Shown in pieces: positions 47,337-59,100 of a DNA stretch of 64,000 nt (position 1 is its first letter; the number at the start of each line of letters is the position of its first letter). The translations under genes and the position numbers were made by a program. Source of the DNA: Theobroma cacao (Eukaryota; Streptophyta; Magnoliopsida; Malvales; Malvaceae); contig NC_030853.1 of assembly GCF_000208745.1 (NCBI RefSeq), positions 26,096,289 through 26,160,288 on the forward strand. The letters are read 5' to 3'. The notes under the pieces are model-generated. The model saw only the letters and a list, made by a program, of their open reading frames with translations. It did no database searches and was not told the DNA's origin.

Positions 47337-50300
47337 TTAAAGCACCCCAAAAAAGGGATTATTTATGGCAGAGTTCAGCTCAGACCCAGCTGAGTTCAGC
47401 ACTTGCATGTCAACCTTGTCCCTTGATAGAAACAGGAACTGATCTCCTTCAACTTTCTCAAACCCACAGATCTCGAAGAACTCAACACCACCTTTTAAAG
47501 AACCAACTCTATCCTGTTAATACAGCAGAATGAAACAACAAAGACCAGAATCACAATTAGTTAACACATAATCATGAGATGTGAGTATTTAAATTTAAAC
47601 TGTGCAGAAGTTAATTGCAAGGGATTCAGAAAATAAGCGCCCAGACAAGGAGGACAGCCTCATTAGAATACCAAAATAACTAGGAACATAACAGAGGAGG
47701 GAGAGACAGAGAGAGGGGGAGAGAGCAAGAAAACAATCACACTTCACGCATATAATACTTAGTTTCAACAAAGTTTAAATATATATGAATAATCATGCAT
47801 ATACTTGATTTCGATGTTATAATTTATATATCATATAGTATTCAGTTCAATTTGTTACCTGGAAAGTTTGATTATTCAGTCTAATTTTTCTAAATTTCTC
47901 CTCATCAGGATTCCTGGCCACATTTCCTATGTATGTAAGAAGAGTCTGGAATGCTCTCTTCACTTTGGCATCATCATCCTAGTAAAAAAGATAGAAGCAA
48001 AAGTTAGGCCAAGACAATAATCTGCTCAAAGGTGCTATAACCTTTTGACTTAAGTGACATAATTTTATGGCATGGAAAGAAACAAAAAAGAACCCTGGAA
48101 TTGATGTTGCAAATAAGAGGCACATGATACTTCCACAGGGTTGTATCAGGAATATTTTATGTCTTGTTTACAACCCAATATTATCTACCTCAACTTAGAC
48201 CTATATAAAATGACAACACCATACATTGATATTGAGTTGATGTACAAACTACACCATCCTGGATTGAAACCTCCATCAATAAAAGTAAAGAAGAAGGCTA
48301 TGTTCAGTGGGAATAAAAAGTGGAACAATGGGAGATTGTCTCATCCAATGGCTAGCCTGCAATAAAAAAAAAGAAGGTGCTGCAGCCTACCTATTAGAGT
48401 AAAAAGGTTTCTTTCCTTCTACCTTTTATTTCTACCCAAAGTTATGTTATGCGGAAAGCGTTGACCAAATGAACCATTATTCCAGCTTATGACCATACTC
48501 TTTGAGTAAAGGTGACTTGTGCTCGTTTGGAGATCAAGGCTACATTGAGTAGAAATCTCTTTACAATGTAGAACAGTATGAATGGAAGATTTTCCCTTCT
48601 TTCTTGATATAGTTTTCAATCAAATATTCTACATCAACCATTAGCACTTCTACTTGAAGATTTTCCACAGTAGGGGCCACCACATTACTCTACAAGCAGC
48701 CTAAACAACATTAAAACAATATATGTAGAAACACTGCATGACACCAGGGAAAAGTGCTAGAAAGTCATCAATCTAAAAGAGAACATTGATAATTGGATTT
48801 TCTTAGATGTCAATAATGAATGATCAAGATTAAAAATTTTATTTACCTTGTGATTTTGCTTGAGAGATCGCAAACACTCTCGCATTAGCTCTGACTTTGT
48901 GGCAGGCCTAACTGGCAATGAGCTCTGCAAAACAGAAACAAGGAGTTGTACAATTGAATAACACTTAAACAAAGACACCAACTCAAGAACACTTTCAACA
49001 AAATCTTACATTACAGCAGTGGGTACATAGTTTTTTGCTCAATAGTGGGTACATAGTTATTCAGAACGCAATACCTTTTTCTCCTCCACAACAGGTGCAG
49101 AAGGTTTCACAGCAGCAGGATCTTCTGGTGGCAGCCCAAGCCTCTGCCTTCTCTCTGCCTGTGAGACAAATATAAATTTGTTTAACAGACCCCAATAAGG
49201 GAATCAAGTAACAATTAACAGCCTCTTCTAAACAACATGTAGTAACTATGGGACAAGTTCATGTAAAAATAGTAACATAGTTTTTTTCCATTGTTCCTGT
49301 GAGCTGCTAAATGTGATCAAGTTATTAGTGTTGGATACTTATCAATAGTGTTGGTCAAAAAGGAAACATAGAAAGCAATAATTAGAACCTTGTCCTCTTC
49401 CAATTTCTGACGAATCTTTTCCCTAGCTCTTTTCTCTTCCTCTTTCTCTGCTTTCCGCAGGGCCAACAATCTGAGAAAGCAAAAAATGAACAAAAGAACA
49501 AAAACCATCCAATTAAAATTAAATTAAATTATTGCAAAGAAAAGAAAAAGAAAGTGAAAAATATAGACTAGAAGACTAACCGTTTTCTCTCATTTTCTTC
49601 TTCGATACGCTTTGCTTCCAACAATTCCTTGCCCACTCGAATCCTCTCCTGAAACAATAGAGACATATGGAAAATGCTTTACGAGGCTAGAATGATCATA
49701 CAAAGTGCTTCATGGAAAGGAGAGAGAGAGAGAGAGAGAGAGAAATCTAGCACACAATAGACTCAAAATGCTGGTAAGAAGAAACATACAAGTGAGCAAT
49801 AAAACAAATGTAATAAAATAAAAAATGATAGCCAAGAAAATAGTGCAGTCAGTCAATGCAAATTTTGGGGAACTTGTGAAAAAAATAATTTAATAATACA
49901 GAATAAAAGCCAAAGGTTCATCAGCACAAGTAAAATTCTCCTAAAAGCATAAATAATTGAATTCTTTCAAACAGAGAAAAATGGACTACGATGGAAACCA
50001 CTCACACATAAATGAGAGAGACAGAGTGGGATTCTTTCTTAAAAAATTGTTCTTCTGTTATTCTCTAAGATATTATCTGATAATTAAAAGAAAATTTTTT
50101 GAAACGAATAAGATGAGTAATGTTTTATGGGACTGAATGTTAGAAAACCAATTACCAAAATTTGATCACATAAAGAGAGCATGACTGAGATTCAAATGCT
50201 ACAATATATGTGTGGGCATAAAAGATGGACAACATTATGAATGAGTGCATAAGAGAAAAGGTAAAGGTTGCACCCACTGAAGACAAATCACAGAAACACA

Positions 50301-53300
50301 TTTAGGGTGGTTTAGACACAAAAAAGAGACCTACAAATGCCTCCATGCAAAATGTGATTCGATGGAGAATACCTATGGGAACAGGGTGAAAGGAAGACCA
50401 AAGAAATGAATGAAAACCATAGAAAAAAAACCCTCACTCTTTACACGAGTTTACGAAGGAAATGGTATTAAATAGCAGAACAGAGCAATGTAATCCATAT
50501 AACTAATCCTATGTGGTGGGAAAGGCTTAGTTTACCATGATATTTGTTAGTCCCTGCCCATGTTCTAATTCAGAAGAATAAATGCTGCTTAAGTAAGCCG
50601 AGTGAACATTTCTATCAATAGGACAATCCCAGGAGAACAATATTTGACCAATTCCAGAATCATAATATAAGGAGTCGGCAGATATTAGAGTGATAGTATT
50701 TTTCTAAACTGTGAACCAATAGGAAGTTATGGGACAAAAGAATATATTGCATCTATGACACAAGAACTATCCCAACATGCATTAATGTATTTCTGAATAT
50801 AAAATTTTTTAAAAGAAATATTTATATATTTCTATGGCTCTCCGATACATTTTAAGGGTATAACTAAAATTATCACTGCTTCTGAGCAAAATGAGACATG
50901 CTCCTAAAAAGGGACTAATCAATTGTTCACACAGTGCACAAACATAATAAGTGCTGGTTGGAATAGGAAACAGCTTAAGAAACAATGTATAGAACCATAA
51001 ATACATTCAACACAAATATTAGGCTGCAGATTGATAAAACATGAGATGAAGAAGCACCTTTTCCCTTTCTCTTTCCATTCTCTTCTCCTCTTCTTCTTTC
51101 TTTTTGCGAGCACGCTCCCTATTATTTACAAGAATGATAAATATGAAGCAGGAGAACAATGTTCTACAATCACATCTTTAAATATATCTGAAATGTCTCA
51201 TTCCTTCAATTAAAGACATACAGAACTTTCAAACTTTTCACAACATAAAAAGAAAAAGAGATCAGACACCTAAATTCTGCAGCTTTGGAGAATACTCAAG
51301 GTTTATACCAAGGTGATGAATAGAATGTAGGAAAAAGCACTGACAGAAGCTTTCATCACCATCAACTGGACCATGCATTCTATTTTATGATACTGAAGAA
51401 TGAAACTTTGTAAACCATACCTTAGCTCTTGTGCTTTGAGCTTCATCTCTTCCGGTGTAAGAGAAGGTTTAGGTGCCTCAACATGTCTGTTGACAGGTAC
51501 CTGAAAAAACAAATGCAGGTGAGAAATCAACATAAGTGCAAGGGAATATAAATCTACATAAGTGCAAGGGAATGTCTTAGCCAAATAGCGATGATAATCG
51601 CTATGTTTTACGGTGATACCAAACCCACCCTACCCTAATTAGACCTGTTATCAACACTTATGAGATTTGGGATGGGTACAGGTTTTAGATACAAACCCCA
51701 CCCTACCTATAGGGCTCAAAGATTTCATACCATGGGCATCTGATCTATGTCTGGGTTGGCCTCATGTTCAACTACCCAGTTCACAGCAGCCTCAAGGCTA
51801 TTATTACCTGCAGAAGAGAAACCCAACATTTACGCAACAACAAAGATGTCATAAGCTCACACCTTTATTTGTACAGTGTAAAACTTGAGATGAAAGCATT
51901 GTTATTCTCTTATTTGTGCTTGTAGTATCAAAATCAAGAATGCTCATCGCAAACGATCTTTAGTTTCCCTTATTGGTACAAGAGATTTTATAACAGAATA
52001 CTGAAAAAGTTCACTTTCATTTTTTGAAATTTGAAAACAATTCACTTTTTTCAGATTATTCTTATACAAAGAAAACATGTTGGATTACAGAGTTAAAACA
52101 TTTTAACACGGTTATGACATTGAGAAAACACAGTAACAGATGGCTAAATTTACATTCCAACACAAAAAGTAAATATTCACAACCGGCCAGGAAAGTGAGA
52201 AAAGAAATATGTAATCTGTAGCACTTTAAGAACATTAAATGGGCTTACCACAAAAATGAAGAGCACGGGTTGCACGTGCTGTAGGGAAACCCATTGCTTC
52301 CAGTTCTTCAAGCAGTTTTTTGTCAACTTCCGGCACAACCATCTCTATCAAAACAAAAGAAAAATAAAACAATTAATCATTAAGATAATACATACATACA
52401 TACATACACTCATCTATAGATAGATAGATATTTAATATATTTATATTATTATATTTTATATATATATATCTGTATGTATATATTGTAAAAGAGCAAAGTA
52501 TGTCCAGTCAACAATGAGTTATGAGAAGGTAATACCTTCATAAGGAAAACAAAAATCATCTAGAACCATGACTTATTCCAGATAAAATAAGAAAATCAAT
52601 ACAAAACAACTGCTCCCTAACATTCTAAATAAACTCCACTTGCAAATGTACCTTCAGACTGGCTGCCGCTATCTGCAGCAACAGCCTCCTCTGAGTCTGT
52701 AGCTACCTTGGGAACCTCCAAACTGATTGGTTTTGCTGCCTCTAAAGTCTTATCCACAAACTCGGTATGCCCTGTTCTTTTCGTATGCAAATCACTTTCC
52801 TTCAAGATGAAACAGAAGCAAAGCTCCACCAATCATAAAATGCAAATTCAAATGCACTTTTTTATTTGTCAGAAAAGTAGTCTCACAGAGTTGTAATCCA
52901 TTTGAGATTTTGTTTTCAAAACATAAAATTGACCTTAAAAGATTAACATGTATATTTATACTTAAATCTAGTTCATGCAAAAGCAATTTTTCAAGTTTGT
53001 AAACAAATAGATGCACAAGCACTATACAACGATGGCAGCTTCCACATAAGAAAAGCCCCAAAAATTTACCAGAGCCTTTAATCTAAATATCCACATTCTA
53101 ATGATAAATCTTCAACTTTTCCCTAATCCAACAAAGGCCAAGTCATTAAAGACCCAACTCGATGCAAAAGCATAGCTTTCAAACTAACCCAATTCAGCAC
53201 AAAAGCACAACTTTTAAATCAAATTAATCCAGCACAAAAGCAAGACTTTCAATTTACAGCCAATTAAATTAAAAAGTAAAACTTTCAATTTAAACCCAAT

Positions 53301-53755
53301 TTAATGCAAAAACAAAAGTTTCAATTTCAACTCAATTCGGTAGAAAAGCAACACTTTCAAACTAAACCCAATTCAATGCAAAAGCAAAAGTTTTAATTTC
53401 AACTCAATTCAGTAGAAAAGCGACACTTTCAAATTAAACCCAATTCAAGAAGAAGAAAAACTTTCTAATCAAACCCAATTCAAAACAAAATCAACATTTT
53501 CAATTTAAAACCAATTCAGTAAAATAAAATAAAAATAAGACTTAGAAATGAAACCCAAATGAGAGAAAAGTGAGAGCGATGTTATACTGTTTTGGATCGG
53601 CATGGTTTGTCACAAGCAGAGCAAACAAGATTGAGAACTGCTTCAGTGGACTCAGAGAAGTTGGAATGGGAGGTGAGCTCGGCATGCTCTTGGGCTTCCT
53701 CCACCGACTTCAACAGTGCCCCACAGTCCCCACACTTCAACGACACCCCCGCCAT
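47337..53755 (-). CDS. UBA- and PUB-domain protein with N-terminal zinc finger
   Basis: Twelve exons join in phase: 53755-53588, 52799-52652, 52344-52249, 51807-51731, 51500-51421, 51118-51058, 49648-49581, 49470-49389, 49158-49075, 48924-48847, 47978-47859 and 47513-47337, giving 412 residues. A C2H2-like finger opens the protein (Cys8, Cys11, His24, His30; a second Cys pair lies at CSACDKPC). An acidic linker, a UBA domain (about 115-155; [34 protein letters not shown]), a long charged helix (about 170-275; [19 protein letters not shown]) and a C-terminal PUB domain (about 298-385; [35 protein letters not shown]) follow. UBA domains bind ubiquitin; PUB domains bind the tail of the AAA-ATPase p97/CDC48. 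A role as a ubiquitin-CDC48 adaptor is therefore likely by family. It matches At1g04850 in length and layout, as remembered. Confidence 0.93.
49719..49743. repeat. (GA)n microsatellite in a UBA/PUB-gene intron
   Basis: About twelve GA units, in the intron upstream of the 68-base exon 7. Confidence 0.9.
52389..52480. repeat. (CATA)n, (GATA)n and TA-rich microsatellites
   Basis: Roughly five CATA units (52389-52408), three to four GATA units (52417-52430) and TA runs to about 52480, all inside one intron of the UBA/PUB gene. Confidence 0.85.
53146..53500. repeat. Degenerate minisatellite, unit about 37 bp, in UBA/PUB-gene intron 1
   Basis: A unit near CAAAAGCAAAACTTTCAATT followed by TAAACCCAATTCAATG recurs eight to nine times with substitutions and small indels. 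It sits in intron 1, 90 bases or so from the exon-1 donor. Unit length varies between about 35 and 39 bases. Confidence 0.75.
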
Positions 53756-53810
53756 TGATGGATTGATTGATCAAAGCTCTTCAGATTCTTGACTCTTCTC
53801 CAAATCTACA

Positions 53811-53844
53811 GAAGAAAAAGAAAAAGAAAAAGAAAAAGAAAAAG
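53811..53844. repeat. (GAAAAA)n-type repeat in the UBA/PUB-gene leader
   Basis: Five or so AAAAAG units about 55 bases upstream of the ATG at 53755. On the transcribed strand it is a CT-rich (TTTTTC) tract, common in plant leaders. Confidence 0.8.
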
Positions 53845-56103
53845 GACCAAGGAGGAAGTAGGCTTTTGGGTTTTTTATAGTGTTGGGGTCCTTCTGATGC
53901 CTTATTGGCGAGGGAAGGTGAAAGATACTTATTTGAGGATGTGTTTGGCGAGGCAGTTAATCTGGATCTTAGTTGAGATAAGATTGTTTATGGACCGACT
54001 GAGGAGATTTTATTCATTAATTTGTTTAGATACCATTTATAATATCAATTATTATTACATAAATCTTAGATAATAAATTTTAGTAAATGTAACTGAGTTT
54101 TGTGAATTAAAAATATACTAATAATTAATGAAATATGTCAAGACAAATTAGTACCACTTTTAAGTTAAGCATGTCCTATAATTATTGTACACAAATATTA
54201 AATTACTTATTACCTATAATTATTGTACACAAATATTGAATTACTTATTACATAGTATTATGGCAGTATTAACACTAGATGAAGTATGATATTTGCAAGA
54301 AATTATCTAAGTTTCAAATTTTTTATTATTTTAATATATAATTAATAGATACAATATTTTAAAATTTAAAATTATATAAAATTAAATAAATTTTTTTATT
54401 TTTTATTATATTAAAAAAATTTATATTTTTATTTTAAATCAAAAAAATATTTATACTTTTATTTTGAATTAAATAAACCCTTATAACTAATAATTAACTT
54501 AATCAAAATATTATTTGTTATTTTATGTCGTAGAATGTTAACATATCATTTTGACGTATCATAATGAATAAAAAAATAACATATTAATATGACATGATAA
54601 TTAAATTATTTATTATTTTTACTTTTCATGTAAGTCACATGAATAGAAAAATGATAAATAGTATTTTAATTAATAACAATTTATTATTTATTAGTTATAA
54701 AATTTATTTGATTCAAAATAAAAATATAAAAATTTAATTGAATGTAATATAAAAATAAAGNATTTACTAACTATTATTAATCAAAATATTATTTGTTATT
54801 TTATGTCGTAGAATGTTAACATATCATTTTGACGTATCATAATGAATAAAAAAATAACATATTAATATGACATGATAATTAAATTATTTATTATTTTTAC
54901 TTTTCATGTAAGTCACATGAATAGAAAAATGATAAATAGTATTTTAATTAATAACAATTTATTATTTATTAGTTATAAAAATTTATTTGATTCAAAATAA
55001 AAATATAAAAATTTAATTGAATGTAATAAAAAATATAAATTGTTTAAAAATTTTTAAAATTTTTTTCAAGTATTATATAGATTTTGAAAATGACAAATAT
55101 TATATAGATAATTGTGAATATATTTTAAATCATACTATTTTTTAATATATATTTTTAATTTGTAATAATTGGTTAATTATTAAATTTAAAAAGTGGTTTA
55201 GAAACATGTAATATTTTTAAAAGTAAAAAACATTAATCCCCTTTACTATAATTACACTTAAATTTATTAATTTTCAAAATAAATATTTCGTTTCAAAAAA
55301 ATATTTTTATTGGACACCTAAATCTTATCAATATTTTTGTTAATTTTATGATGTGATAGTATTTTTATGATAATTTTATTTTTTTATTAATTTTAAAAAT
55401 TATTATTATATAAATTATAATATTTTATTTTAAATTTTTTTGTTTTAAATTTCTTTCCATCCAACTACCTTACCAAAGACACTTCCCTAGGGAGCTCGAT
55501 TTAGTGATGAGGCTCCTCAAGGGAGCTCAAGCAAAAGTGGCCAGTCGGTGTAAGGAAAAGGAAAAGAATAAAAAAAAATTTAAACATTAACAATGTTTAT
55601 ATTTTTGAAACAAAATATTTATTTTAAAAATTAATAAATTTACAAACAATTATAAGGAAAAGTTAGGCGACTAAGGTATTTTACTCAATTTTTAAAGGTG
55701 TATTCCACCACAAATTTCATGCTGCTTTTTGTTTTTTTTTTCTTGGGAGGAGCATGCTGCTTTTTGTTATTTACTTTTTTTTAAAAAAAATATTATATGC
55801 ATTTGACAGTCGCAAAATGACATGAATTGCCTCAGCAATAGTCCTCTTTTACCGCCGCTTGCCATTCTCCGTCAAACCGTTGACCTTCCCCAAACAAAAA
55901 ATCCCCAAAATTTTATTTTCTTCTTCTCTCCCCTGCATTTTCCCCAGAAAATAATCCCTTACAAACAAATTTTCCCTAAAAATGATTCGATCGGCGTGAG
56001 AAAACAAAAAAAGCTCCAATCGGGCGAGGCCCAGGACGATGAGGTCGACCTATGACCTCTTCTCAAACTTACAAAATCGAAACCTTTCCTTTTTCAAATC
56101 TTC
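53845..56103. other. Divergent intergenic region between UBA/PUB gene and VPS38
   Basis: Holds the two promoters at its ends and a very AT-rich middle (54060-55450) with the palindromic element and tandem copy listed separately. 55490-55550 is a short GC-richer island with a repeated GGGAGCTC word. 55822-56055 is an open frame that probably lies in the VPS38 promoter or leader. No other gene seen. Confidence 0.5.
54360..55050. mobile_element. AT-rich palindromic MITE-like element with internal tandem copy (copy 3)
   Basis: Left end TTTTGAATTAAATAAACCCT and right end TTATTTGATTCAAAATAAAA face each other, as do TAATCAAAATATTATTTGTT and AAATAGTATTTTAATTAATA. The body shares phrases with the element at 40.9 kb. 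About 250 bases (54501-54750) recur almost unchanged at 54779-55030, 278 bases away, with an undetermined base at 54761 in between. No coding capacity. Confidence 0.6.
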
Positions 56104-59100
56104 ATGGAAAATCAAGAACAACAAGACCGAAGCAAAACCCTAATTACCGACCCGAAGCAAATCGATGCAGCAGAAGGAAAAGCGAAAGTAATTGAATGGG
56201 AAGATTTCGAGCATGAGCTCGCTAGATTGTGGAGTTTAACTTCTGCCCTTAAAGAAGCTAATGAGAAGAAGCAAAGTCTTCAAGAAAAGCTCCAGTCTTT
56301 TATTCAGGTAAGGCTTTTTCTGATTAAAATATAGTTAAAGAAGAACTTTCTTTATTTGGAAAACTATGGTGCTTTAGCATTTCGGTTTTGGCTTTTTTGT
56401 TTAAAACATGGATTTGATGAGAGAAAAAGGGGTTTCGATGGGAAAGGAAATTTGGGTTTTGTCTGTTGGTTGGCTGGTAGTGGGTTGAGTGATGATAACG
56501 GGGCATAGCTGAATTTTAGAATTTTGGAGTAGTAATTCAATTTTTATGTTAATTTTTCCCGATCTAGAAAATAAGGAAAAGGAAAAAGAAGAGCAGAAAT
56601 AAAGTTTCTAAAATAGTGGGATCAACTATTGCAAGAAAAGTTTAGGGGTTTTCTGAATTATAGATGTAGTAATGTTCAGTAAATTTTCTAAGGAGTTGTA
56701 GGAGAGTAAGGAATCGTAATATGCAATAAATTTTAGTTTTATGATCAATGTTGTTGATTTTGAAAGATAGTTGGATGATGTTATAGTTTTTCAGTATACA
56801 TAATATTTTTCCATTGAACAGAAGCTCGAATCGCTGTGGTGTAGGTTTTCGAATCTTTATAAGCTGTGTTTGATAGCTGATAGGCATGAGAAGGAAGAAA
56901 ATAGATTTCTGGTGTCTGCACTTAAATTGTTAACTAGGTCGGGCAGTGTAGGTTCTGGAATTCGTAAAGCCAGTCGTTTTAGTTGGGATTATTTAGAATT
57001 CTGTTGCGTTGCTCAAACTGCTTCATTAAGAAGATGAGAAGAAGAATTATAAGTTAAGCTTTGCTGGAGAAAGGGAGATGAGAATTGTCTTGGTGAATGG
57101 AACTTTTTTCTTAACAGAATCTTAAATATTCAATCTGAGAACATATTTATTTTTGGTACCTAAATAATGATGTTGATTCACTTCAGTTCCTTTATACTTT
57201 CTATTTGCTCCTCGAAATGGTAAGGCAAACTAAGTAGAATACTTACTTATGTCCTGATTTTTGGAAATGAGACTATCCAGTTCTTTTCTACTATGTCAAC
57301 AAGTTGAAATGGAAGTGTTATCATTTATGTGGCTGGATGCTTTTGCTTAATTGGATCAAAACCCTTTTATTTCAGGATTTATTACCCTTTGTACCCGGTA
57401 TATTTGTTGTTTCTATTTAATTCCTTTCCCCCCTTTTAAATTCTTTTCTTTTCAGTTTTCTGTTTTTAGGGTCCTTTAAATTGATTTATGTTGTAATTTA
57501 AACATGTCATTGGAAAGTGGTTTAAAAATTGCATTTGCATTTTTCTCTTTTCATTTTAATTTTAGGAGAAATGAAAGGTAGAATTGATAAAGTGACATCA
57601 GCTTGATGGAGCTGATGGAGTTTGTAGTTTGTAGTTTGATATTGTTTCGTGTGTACCACTGTCTTTACCTTCTTCTTCTTCTTCTTCTTCTTCTTTCTCT
57701 CTCTCTCTCTTGGTGGGATATCTTGGACCTAATCAATTAGCCCGCTGATTAGCGGGTGGGAACATGCTGTGCAGGTCAAAACTGAGTCATTGAATCAACT
57801 GAATGAGCTTGAGGAAATGCGTGAGAGACTAGAGGCGAGAAAATTAGTGATTGGGAACATGTCAATGCGGTGCAAGCTTGCAACAGAGGATGCTAAAAAA
57901 CGGGAGGAAATGCTTAGTACTGAAGTGAGATCCTTGTTGGTTGCTGGTACCTCACTTTCTGTGGCAAGGAAGCGATTGCAGGTGAAGTATTTTTACTTAA
58001 ATGCGAATTATCTTTGGAATTTCATTTTATGCTTTGAGGAAGGTTGAATTTATGCTATTTTAGAACTTTTCTGCGTATTCAGCTTTAGGTGTTTGATATA
58101 CTCCCCTCCAATGCAAGATGTCCTTCTCCCACCCACCCATCCCCCTAGTTGGTGGAGGTGGATGAGGGGATTAGATGGGAATGATTCTCATTTTATCAAT
58201 ACCTTTGAGTAGTCATGAATTGTCCCCTTCTTGCTCACTTATTTCTTTCCGTCCCTCTTCATGTACTTTTTCCAGTAGGATTTCATACATGACATGACAG
58301 GATTGATTATTATTATTTTTTTATGACAGGAATCAAATAGATTACTCACTGAAGAAAGGGGTTACATTAAGCTCCAAAATGTGCAGAGGAAGCTTCGAGC
58401 TAGGCAACAATATATGATATCACAAGTTTCATTGCTCTACCCTGTAAAGATCTTGGTTGGACCCGCACAAGAGCAAGAACTTGAATCCTATCCAAGCAGT
58501 AGTAGACTAGGTAATGTACAAGTAGTTTTGGGTTACTAAACGCTTTGGAATAGAGGCCAACATATGGTTTGAATCGGCAGCCAATCTCCAAGTAACCAAT
58601 GTTTCTTTCCTGTTTAGTTCATGTTGTATTATGATATTCTTAGTTAATGTTTATCCTCCCCCATATATCATTGAGAATCACAGTGACACATGTTACATTT
58701 GGTACCTTATTTGCTTGAGATTTCTGATGGTCAAAATGGGTTGAGGAAAATTGTGCCATGAATTGCAGCATGTGGTTTTTTCTTGTTGGTTACTGAACAT
58801 TAGTACAAGCACTTTTTTCTCTTGAACGGTTCCATCTTGCAACATGTTGGAAAATCTCTATCATTGGGCATGCCAGGATCTGCATTCCGTTTCAAATATG
58901 GTTGTATGAATGTGATGTTTCACCAGGGAAGAACAAAAGAATATTGAGTTATTTAAGATTTTGTCGGCTGGCTGAGTCTTCTATGGTTCATAAACAGCTT
59001 AAGGATTACCATTACCCATCCCACCACCCTTCTTTCAGTTATAATTGTTGTATACTTCACGTGTACTTCAATTATTTAATTCTCTTTAGTATTAAATTAA

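Noticed and set aside
53146..53500. Regular repeats considered as a CRISPR-like array
   Set aside because: Units are contiguous and degenerate with no unique spacers; this is a plant intron minisatellite.
55822..56055. 77-codon frame upstream of VPS38
   Set aside because: Composition fits a leader or promoter; no motif, and no sign it is joined to the VPS38 frame.
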